Both the position numbers and the translations under genes were made by a program. From NCBI GenBank assembly GCA_037783415.1, contig JAZGTN010000071.1, positions 3,541,501 to 3,605,500 of the forward strand: a DNA stretch of 64,000 nucleotides. The letters run 5' to 3'. The notes under the pieces are model-generated. The model did no database searches and had not been told where the DNA came from. It was given only the letters and a program-made list of their open reading frames with translations. Below, piece by piece: positions 58,801 to 64,000 of the stretch (position 1 is the stretch's first letter; the number at the start of each line of letters is the position of its first letter). The DNA is from Leptasterias polaris (Eukaryota > Echinodermata > Asteroidea > Forcipulatida > Asteriidae).

Positions 58801-61620
58801 CCACACACGAGGAACCAGACCTAATGGTTGAATGCATTTTGAAATTTCATTCAAAACGAGAACAATGAGTATTTTTTCCGTTTCAATCTTCTTTTGTTTT
58901 AAGAGCATTATATTTCTCTGTTTGTCTTACGAATGTATAGTGGTTTATAACAAACTTGATGAATGTATTCTATTTAATCACTGTTCAATGAAGTTTTACA
59001 TTTTTCTGATGCTATTTCTGATTTTCCTTTCCAGGGTTTCTTCGTTGCTTGCATTTTCTGTTTCTTCAACGGTGAGGTAATGACAAAGATCCGTAGGCGT
59101 ATGAATAATTTAACTCTGACGCAAACCTCACATTCTACAGCCGGCCGCCCGCGTCAGACCAAAGTTAGTCGCTGATTGGGTAACTCCTCGTCACGTGGTC
59201 GGTGTCAGTCGTTTGACTTCACAGCCTTGTTGTTGTGTGTTACCAACTCCCTAAGCACACTAATTTAACTCTTTTTTCAAAGTAACAGCACTTCAAGTTT
59301 CTTTCTTTTATAACTATGATTAATTTATTTTCTTGTTAAATTTCCCGCCCTATTTTCTGCATGAAAGCCTTTTTATATTACAAGGTATGACTATTATTGT
59401 GTTTAAAGTAGAAACAAGTTTTCTTTTGCATGCATTCTCACACATTTTCACTCAAAAAAACAAGATCGTAATCTGATGAATTTATGATTTATATAAGCTC
59501 TGTTCGGTCAGTTTTAAGGAAATTTTCTGAACAGCAGTAGACAACTTTTACCTATACCTGTTGCTGAACGTTGCTTTTAACCATCGTTCAAATCTTCGTG
59601 AACTTGAGAAGAATCTCCTCAAATGCATGTCGTAAAATTGAGCTTTTTTATTAATACCAACATTTAGCAGCTACAGGTACATTGAATGGGGAATGTCAGA
59701 AGTGCAATCACTTTTCATCCGGTCGATCAAGATTTCTCGCATGTCGACTGTACGCCTATTCATCCTGATTGAACAATCATTTTTCTGCAAAAGTTTTCGA
59801 CAACATTGGTTACAAACGACTGGCACTTTGGTATCAAACGAGGGCGCCCGTACCCCAAACTGTGACTTCCACAAAAATAGCGCGTTGAAATATTACACAC
59901 AGGGAATTTACTTTGTAATCAATAATTGTTACTCGTCAACATGTTTACGTAAATGTTTTAATTTTACAACTGCTACCAGAATATTTCGAAAGATTAACAA
60001 ATTCTAGCCTATTAATGCCTACTAAGTAGAAGTATGTAGGCCTTACCTGGCACAGTTTCAAACTTGCTTTCTTATGCTTTGCGTAAATTACAGCATAACA
60101 CAAAGCTCATTATTAAGCTTGGCCCTATAATTGCATGACATTGCATTGCGGATGCAGAAAATGAGATATTTTCTAAAAGAAGCCGTCTTTATAGGCAACT
60201 TGATTTTTGACTTTGAGCTGCGATGGGCATTCTAATAATGTCTACGCAACCAAGTGGTTCACCGACCAATCATAAAAGCTCACAGGGCCAAATTTCATAG
60301 AGCTGCTTAAGCACAAAAAGTAGCTAAGCACAACAACATTTCGCTTACCAGTATGAGGTTACCAGCCAAACTACCATGTCACATGTACAATTGTTGACTG
60401 GTATCCTGCTCATTTCTGCTTAGCAGAAAATTGTTAAGCAATATTTTCTGCTTGAGCAGCTCTATGAAATTGGGCCCAGGCCAGAAATTACCCAGTTTTC
60501 AAGTCCAATGGGGCCTGGCCCATTTCCGGAAAATGGTTTTAAAAAATGAATTTTAACTCAGATTCTGCCTAATTTTTCTCTTTTCGGAGTCATTTTGACA
60601 CAGATTCCGGGTCATATTTACCCCAAAATGAGTCAGGCACCACGGAACCCGAGTTTTGGTATATTCTGGCCAAGAACTGTTTTAAGGTCTGTGTGCCACA
60701 CGCGGTATTTACGCATAACGCATAGTTCTTTCGATCAATGATGACTGCCCGTAAGGATGTCGGACTTTACACTGTGTGACGTTAAGTAGGCACTATCGCT
60801 TTGGATTACTGAAAGTATTTAAAATCGCAACTCAGAATCTTTAGTGAATAAACCAATATTTATTTTTGGCTTTACCAAACACACAGTAATGTGGCACTTG
60901 TACGCACCAAGTATCCATGTATCATCGTTTTGTTTGCATCATCATGATCTTGCATTGCTTATAAGCAATACATTGGAAACAACTACATACTTGATTTACT
61001 AAGTGGGAAAATAAAAAAATAAAATCTGATGAAATTATACACCAGGCAGAAATCTTATTGATGATAGCCTATGAAAAAGAAAGCAACGCACTCTCTAAGA
61101 TAAGGGAAAAGAAGAGATTAAAAAAATCATCTCTGGACAGCAAGACATCTTTCATATCAATACTGTTTTGATACGGAATTTTATCTAAATGATGGAGTTT
61201 TTGTCTCTTTTCAAGGTAAAAATGCAAATTCGTCGCAAGTGGTATTCCTACCGGTGGGGCCGTCGAGGCAGCGTATTCGGTGGTCGCTATGGCAACATGA
61301 ACACAACTATCACTGAAACAGTATCAACTATGTCCCCCAACGACAGAAGGAGTATCGACAAAGGACAGAACAGCCCATTATTAAATAAAGCGCCCCCACC
61401 GGTTCAGAACAACATTGGCAACGGGAGGACGACGGTGTCTGGACGAGAAATTGTCCCAGACGAAGGGGGCGAGACGAAGGATGCCGAGAGCCCAGCCAGG
61501 GAGACTTACAACCTTGAGGCGAACAGCTGGGATTGCAACGCAAACGCAGAACAAGAAGTGTGTCCGAGCATTCTCATAGAGGATCATGACGAACAGTCGT
61601 CCAAAACAACCGAAGTCTGA
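40716..61620 (+). CDS. CALCR: Calcitonin receptor-like class B GPCR, complete 13-exon coding region
   Basis: Join 40716-40835, 43472-43589, 43926-44039, 44648-44757, 45358-45446, 47539-47665, 48147-48300, 56383-56443, 57165-57228, 57598-57683, 58524-58659, 59035-59076, 61216-61620. Total 1,626 nt, 541 residues; all introns are GT-AG and phases agree. The N-terminus has a hydrophobic signal core (about 30-39). The ectodomain has six cysteines (67, 84, 93, 107, 124, 146) and sequons at N62, N85, N95 and N142. Family marks seen: LGCPRVTIHKN after TM1, CNYFWMLSEGLYLHT in TM3, Cys229 and Cys299 for the TM3-ECL2 disulfide, NIVRVLVTK in TM5, GFFVACIFCFFNGE in TM7. These match vertebrate CALCR/CALCRL better than the other secretin-family subgroups I know. 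Known family role: plasma-membrane receptor for calcitonin-type peptides, coupling mainly to Gs/cAMP. It is probably co-orthologous to CALCR and CALCRL, so the symbol is approximate. The 134-residue tail is longer than usual. Confidence 0.93.
41079..41298 (+). mobile_element. MITE with CACTGCAAAAAC termini, copy in intron 1
   Basis: The ends CACTGCAAAAACTGGAGTGTT and its near-perfect inverse (tgcagtttttgcagtg side) are bordered by TA. Same family as 40244-40470, in the opposite orientation. No coding capacity. Confidence 0.8.
42928..42975 (+). repeat. Hexanucleotide repeat (AAGCCA-type) in intron 1
   Basis: Imperfect six-base units (TAAGCC, AGAGCC, AAAGCC). Similar degenerate words recur at 44190-44215 and 47725-48045. 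Confidence 0.65.
43472..43589 (+). CDS. CALCR: Receptor exon 2: N-terminal helix and first ectodomain cysteine
   Basis: The acceptor follows a T-rich tract (tttttttataatgacctcag); the donor is gtacgt in phase 1. It encodes residues 41-79, including the charged helix before the hormone-binding domain, sequon N62-E-S and Cys67. An in-frame ATG at 43496 could start translation but would leave the protein without a signal peptide. Confidence 0.85.
43926..44039 (+). CDS. CALCR: Receptor exon 3: core of hormone-binding domain
   Basis: Residues 80-117. It contains the class B signature YCNMTFDTWDCW, then AGST and CPEW, with Cys84, Cys93 and Cys107 and sequons N85 and N95. The aspartate and tryptophans match the fold-stabilising residues of the family. 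Acceptor cag at 43925, donor gtaagt at 44040, phase 1. Confidence 0.95.
44309..44325 (+). repeat. C17 homopolymer in intron 3
   Basis: Seventeen C residues after ctttcaga; a run of about ten C lies at 24156. Confidence 0.8.
44648..44757 (+). CDS. CALCR: Receptor exon 4: end of hormone-binding domain
   Basis: Residues 118-154. Seen: CLPNGQWFRHPE and TWTNYTMCNY, the last two ectodomain cysteines (124, 146) and sequon N142. This is close to the vertebrate calcitonin receptor pattern (C-x-ENGVWFKHPE and WSNYTMCN). Acceptor tttgcag, donor gtaaat, phase 0. Confidence 0.95.
45358..45446 (+). CDS. CALCR: Receptor exon 5: stalk and TM1
   Basis: Residues 155-183 plus a split codon. The YYFGYGLSVISLCIASFIFF stretch matches the family's TM1 pattern (Y-x-G-x-x-x-S-x-x-x-L). 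Acceptor ttatcag, donor gtaatc, phase 2. Confidence 0.93.
46424..46464 (+). repeat. Short tandem repeat TTATAAGACATTT in intron 5
   Basis: Three consecutive copies of TATAAGACATTT with small T-run differences. Confidence 0.75.
47539..47665 (+). CDS. CALCR: Receptor exon 6: ICL1 and TM2
   Basis: Residues 184-226. RSLGCPRVTIHKN is near-diagnostic: vertebrate CALCR/CALCRL have LGCQRVTLHKN here. TM2 and the first extracellular loop follow. Acceptor tttttag, donor gtaagt, phase 0. Confidence 0.95.
47737..48045. repeat. Degenerate tandem repeat in intron 6
   Basis: ATCAA(C/T)ATTGCT(A/G)CTGA recurs at about 47737, 47919 and 48000, and TTGGCTATGGCTAGATGAC at 47789 and 47881 with a decayed copy near 47971. 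(AGCCA)-rich words lie between. It ends about 100 bp before exon 7. Confidence 0.6.
48147..48300 (+). CDS. CALCR: Receptor exon 7: TM3 and ICL2
   Basis: Residues 227-277. Cys229 is the TM3 end of the conserved extracellular disulfide. CNYFWMLSEGLYLHT holds the class B E-G-L-Y-L-H-T motif (Glu250); VVAVFSE and YYIIGW follow, as in CALCR. The donor gtgagt (phase 1) opens the 8.1-kb intron that holds the satellite array. Confidence 0.96.
48659..49140. mobile_element. 482-bp MITE-like element, array copy 1 (left edge)
   Basis: The left end GGTTTCACCCCTCTAAAT and the reverse complement of the right end GGGTGCACTACTCTAAAT align without gaps; about 17 of 22 positions match. Left flank is ATGG (48655-48658), right flank TATA. 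It has no transposase ORF, so it would be non-autonomous. A 4-bp target duplication occurs in several DNA-transposon superfamilies, so I do not assign one. Confidence 0.65.
49513..49705 (+). repeat. G-run cluster with G-quadruplex potential inside the unit
   Basis: G14 at 49513-49526, G11 at 49668-49678, then five G runs of 3-5 separated by single bases at 49683-49705. It is present in all four full units on the sense strand of the receptor transcript. Run lengths are the only variation seen between copies. Confidence 0.8.
49772..49960. repeat. Degenerate TAGGGTT-rich minisatellite inside the 1,763-bp unit
   Basis: About eight TAGGGTT/TAGGGTTT cores (mostly GCTAGGGTTT) plus two decayed ones, spaced roughly 20 bp with linkers such as CCGATGG. 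It recurs in every full unit. It resembles interstitial telomere-like sequence but is not a true (TTAGGG)n tract. Confidence 0.75.
50418..50899. mobile_element. 482-bp MITE-like element, array copy 2 (internal)
   Basis: Same ends as copy 1. TATA lies immediately on both sides (50414-50417 and 50900-50903), which reads as a 4-bp target duplication inside the satellite unit. The copies at 52181-52662 and 53944-54425 have the same flanks. Confidence 0.65.
55707..56188. mobile_element. 482-bp MITE-like element, array copy 5 (right edge)
   Basis: The array ends exactly at the element's right terminus (gtgcaccc). Left flank is TATA; right flank is ATGG (56189-56192), matching the ATGG before copy 1. 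Confidence 0.65.
56383..56443 (+). CDS. CALCR: Receptor exon 8: TM4
   Basis: Residues 278-297 (VLPMIPVTIYTSF...). The phase 1 entry and phase 2 exit connect exon 7 to exon 9. Acceptor tttcgtttcag lies 194 bp downstream of the array end; donor gtaagt. Confidence 0.9.
56520..57075. repeat. GC-richer, repeat-like segment in intron 8
   Basis: Contrasts with AT-rich surroundings. It holds the inverted word GATTTGGG...CCCAAATC near 56565-56587, and a tRNA box-B-like GGGCTCGATCCCC near 56941. It may be a decayed SINE or other mobile element; I cannot name it. Confidence 0.35.
57165..57228 (+). CDS. CALCR: Receptor exon 9: ECL2 and start of TM5
   Basis: Residues 298-319. It starts V-C-W-L; Cys299-Trp300 is the conserved ECL2 C-W pair of class B receptors. 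The start of TM5 follows (ASFIILVLF). Acceptor tcccaccag, donor gtaagt, phase 0. Confidence 0.9.
57598..57683 (+). CDS. CALCR: Receptor exon 10: TM5 and ICL3
   Basis: Residues 320-347. INLILLLNIVRVLVTKLR matches CALCR VNFFFLLNIVRVLVTKMR nearly residue for residue; the basic ICL3 is the G-protein contact region. Donor gtaagt, phase 2. Confidence 0.95.
58524..58659 (+). CDS. CALCR: Receptor exon 11: TM6 and ECL3
   Basis: Residues 348-393. RAVRATLILLPLLGLHYILFP is the class B TM6 pattern (K/R-x-x-L-x-L-x-P-L-x-G). The loop NKVAETFYNYF and SFQ run up to the TM7 exon. Acceptor atgcag, donor gtcaga, phase 0. Confidence 0.95.
59035..59076 (+). CDS. CALCR: Receptor exon 12: 14-residue TM7 exon
   Basis: Exactly 42 bp, residues 394-407 (GFFVACIFCFFNGE), with phase 0 on both sides. 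Vertebrate CALCR and CRHR1 have the same 14-residue TM7 exon, which can be skipped in frame to give poorly signalling forms. The donor gtaatg is weaker than most others in the gene, and the frame stays open for 32 codons past it. Confidence 0.93.
59077..59175 (+). CDS. Possible alternative receptor C-terminus (read-through of exon 12)
   Basis: If the exon 12 donor is not used, the frame continues for 32 codons to TGA at 59173-59175, giving a 439-residue form. The extension starts VMTKIRRRMNN and is basic and Ser/Thr-rich (later HSTAGRPRQ). The I-R-R-R run sits where the spliced form has I-R-R-K. I found no AATAAA before about 60847, so a separate short transcript would need a variant polyadenylation signal or retain the intron. 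Confidence 0.45.
   Translation, partial: VMTKIRRRMNNLTLTQTSHSTAGRPRQTKVSR
60286..60476. mobile_element. MITE with GGCC(C/A)AATTTCATAGAGC ends, full copy in intron 12
   Basis: The terminal 28 bp are inverted with 26 matches. CAG lies on both sides (60283-60285, 60477-60479), a trinucleotide duplication typical of PIF/Harbinger elements. The interior repeats AAGTAGCTAAGCAC and GGTTACCAGCCAAACTAC. I recall this family from echinoderm sequences; that is memory, not a search result. Confidence 0.8.
60560..60656 (+). repeat. Dispersed GGGTCA-rich repeat, copy in intron 12
   Basis: Shares GTCATTTTGACACAGATTCC and GGGTCA with 17720-17915, then diverges (ACCCCAAAATGAGTCAGGCA). It sits just after the full MITE at 60286-60476. 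Confidence 0.55.
61216..61620 (+). CDS. CALCR: Receptor exon 13: helix 8 and long cytoplasmic tail
   Basis: Residues 408-541 and stop. It opens with VKMQIRRKWYSYRWGRR, comparable to the post-TM7 basic helix of CALCR. The rest is polar and Ser/Thr-, Asn- and acid-rich, as expected for a phosphorylated tail. The last three residues T-E-V fit a class I PDZ ligand. Acceptor tctcttttcaag. Confidence 0.9.
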   Translation, partial: VKMQIRRKWYSYRWGRRGSVFGGRYGNMNTTITETVSTMSPNDRRSIDKGQNSPLLNKAPPPVQNNIGNGRTTVSGREIVPDEGGETKDAESPARETYNLEANSWDCNANAEQEVCPSILIEDHDEQSSKTTEV

Positions 61621-62790
61621 CGTAAAACACGTAACATTTTGCAGCCCCTTATCTCGCTGCGGTCATCCTTGGACAACCTGTATACCACTGCGATCAAAGT
61701 ATGGATAACCAATACGGGACCAGACTGTTTCGCTGGATACCTCGGTATCGTCACACTTGTTTGAAAGGGAGACAGCGTGATATCGTTTTATTTATGTAAA
61801 ATACAAGCAGCTGTAGAGATGTAAATAAACAAGATGTAGTATACAAAAAGTTCTTTAGATTTCTCAAAAGGTGATAAGTTAACTCTATAATAGTCACGAG
61901 AGATTGAACATGGATGTTTACGTCCACGGTAGCCCGACTGATGATGGAATGACTGGCGTTTTGAAAAGTTAGCTCCGCCCATCTTCACCTAATAAGGCCA
62001 ATGACAAGAGCATAACTTGACTGAGAGAGGGAAGGTGAGACCCTATTGCATAACAACTTGTCCAGCTTGAACGATTTATAGCTATAGTTGACAACAGGTT
62101 TGCTTTGAAATGCTCCAAAGACGAGGGCGCTACAGAAAAAGGTATCACCATGAAATATTATACACTCTTGATGAAATAACATCACTTATATTTACTATAG
62201 ACTTTTAAAGATATACTTTCCCAGTGATAATGTAAATAAAAAAAGAGTACCGTCTACGTAATATTATTAGCGAAGATGACCGTGTTATGGTTACATTTGA
62301 ACTATAGCACCATTGTATAGATGAGAAAACAATCTTGCATGATTTTTAAACGACTTTTGCCTTATTATCAAAGTACAATGCATGATTTGCAATTAATGTA
62401 TTATAAATGAAGTAGAAAAGTACTTCATGAATAAATTGAATTTAAATACCTAATCATTGTTATACATACAAAGAAAAACATGGACTAAGTGAAACTGCGC
62501 GAGCTAAAAGCTCAACCTTCCACTACTCAAGAGCCAAGCATTATAACATTTTTATCTGTATATCAAGAAAAAAACATGGCAACTGAAATAACTACTGCTC
62601 TTCAAAAATAAAAATATTGGGATTATGGTTTTGGTTGGAGCATTTATTTAAACCCGACAAAAACTATTGTTTCTATAAAATTAATTTCATGTAAAAGCCC
62701 CAAATGAGATGTATATAAATTTGTCGAAATTGTGCATGCTTGCATGTTGTCTTTCTAGTTCCAAGTTGCATGCTTTTTAAATAAACATAA
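61621..62790 (+). other. Probable receptor 3' UTR with candidate polyadenylation signals
   Basis: AT-rich sequence after the stop. AATAAA hexamers occur at 61824-61829, 62235-62240, 62430-62435 and 62780-62785. No further coding signal is seen, and which signal is used cannot be told from sequence. Confidence 0.5.
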
Positions 62791-63889
62791 ATTAATTGTC
62801 TGTAAAGTGCCACTACATGAGGGACGGAAAGAGCAAGAGTCAGAATTAAAGTTCAACATTTTAATTCCTTTTAACCAAAACTTATTATTGTCTGAGTGGC
62901 TGAGTTAAAATTATGCCATATTAAGGGAATGAGTATTGATTGGATCATTCGTTCCTTTGAGACTTGTACTTGCACTTTATCGATAACATATTACAGAGTA
63001 CTCACTCAACGGCACAGTGCTCCAGTTGTGGACTTTCCACGCTGGTCACGCTGGTGGTGTAAAATGAATGGCCTGTTCTGCTTGCTGAATGTTGGAGAGC
63101 CATTTTGTTGTTTACTTGGCTGCATTACCACCTGTTTTCATCAAGTCTTTTGTTGAGTTTATGTTAGTCCTTGTCCTTTCTAACATTTGCATGAAATCTT
63201 TTTATGCACTGTTTTTGTTCCGAAATATGCTGCACGCATTCCTTGTGTTTATGTTACTGTCGCAACAATGGCGGCCGACGGAGTTTCCTTGCACGGCATC
63301 GTTGAGCTCTCGTCGGTGGGTCTTCTGAAGTTCTGTAGTGTTTCCACGGCACATTGACTGTCTACGAATGTCCCATTGATTGTGAACTTTAAAGTTGATA
63401 TTAATTACTACCTCAAGTTAAGCTCAATGACCTTCCATCACGGCAACATAGTTTAATGCTTAGAAAATGTATTTCACGTACATTTTAAGCACCATTTTGT
63501 GGTGGCAGGAAGATGCACTGCTACTGCAAGAGAAATGTGTCCGTCTCTTTCCACCATTTATCGTTACCTTCACTTCCTTAAGACCAGTCTCCATTGTCCA
63601 TAGAGCCCTTGAACTTTTCCCAATGATGTTGGAGTTTCAATACAGTCTTTTAGCCGGATAAAACGCCGGCAAAATGTTTACACTTTACATGTCATGCATG
63701 TGGGAGGAACAAGCAGACGTTTTGAAAGTGTCCACATTTTCACTATCGCTGGTTACGTACGATTATGTACATAGTGTCACGAGCATCACAAACAGGACAC
63801 CAGTTAACTAAAGCTCAGGTTGACCTTTGACTCTCTGATATCGCGCTTGGTTGGTTACTAGGGCATAGTTATATTAAACATCACAAAAG
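62791..63889. other. Downstream intergenic sequence
   Basis: No exon assigned. An ATG at 63268 in the context CAACAATGGCGGCCGAC has the YY1-type start context common in housekeeping genes and begins a 29-codon frame, without other support. Confidence 0.4.
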
Positions 63890-63937
63890 GATACCAGTGA
63901 TACCAGTGATACCAGTGATACCAAGGATACCAGTGAT
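63890..63937 (+). repeat. 9-bp minisatellite (GATACCAGT)
   Basis: Five units, one changed to GATACCAAG, plus a partial unit. Confidence 0.85.
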
Positions 63938-64000
63938 CTAGAGTTCGGGTTGTTGTTGCATATAAGAAAAAGAAGTGTATTTTGATTGAAGATAATCGTA

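Overview
This is a eukaryotic window with one well-supported, complete protein-coding gene: a 13-exon class B (secretin-family) GPCR of the calcitonin receptor type on the + strand (coding 40716-61620, 541 codons). Every exon junction was placed by hand and the reading frame closes through all 12 introns. Large introns, AT-rich noncoding DNA, tRNA-derived SINEs and several MITE families point to a metazoan. A single calcitonin-type receptor, plus a MITE family with GGGCCCAATTTCATAGAGC termini that I associate with echinoderm genomes, suggests a marine deuterostome, probably an echinoderm. The species call is inference.

Layout: 1-40.2 kb is almost gene-free. It holds weak exon candidates (75-331 minus; 14124-15404 minus; 19601-19807 plus), a tandem of four AGGTCA half-sites spaced as DR4 (5370-5405), terminal-inverted-repeat elements at 7.0, 7.3, 9.2, 14.9 and 32.3 kb, short near-perfect palindromes (10.6, 11.6, 11.7, 17.0, 22.4, 27.4 kb), and a cluster of SINE and MITE remnants at 33.6-38.05 kb. 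The receptor gene runs from 40.7 to 61.6 kb, with 3' UTR sequence probably to about 62.8 kb.

Receptor layout: exon 1 encodes the signal peptide; exons 2-4 the six-cysteine hormone-binding domain; exons 5-12 the seven membrane helices; exon 13 a long cytoplasmic tail ending in a PDZ-ligand-like T-E-V. Exon 12 is the 42-bp, 14-residue TM7 exon known from vertebrate class B receptors. Reading through its donor gives a second, shorter tail of 32 residues that resembles the start of the exon-13 tail.

The most striking structure is in intron 7, between the TM3 and TM4 exons. About 7.5 kb is a tandem array of a 1,763-bp unit (four units plus a terminal 482-bp piece). The 482-bp part behaves as a terminal-inverted-repeat element. 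Its internal copies are flanked by TATA/TATA, whereas the outer ends of the whole array are flanked by ATGG/ATGG. This nested double target-site signature suggests either that a satellite carrying a MITE recombined into a resident MITE, or that the whole array moved as one unit using its outermost MITE ends. The copies seem to differ only in G-homopolymer length, implying very recent amplification or homogenisation, or partly an assembly effect.
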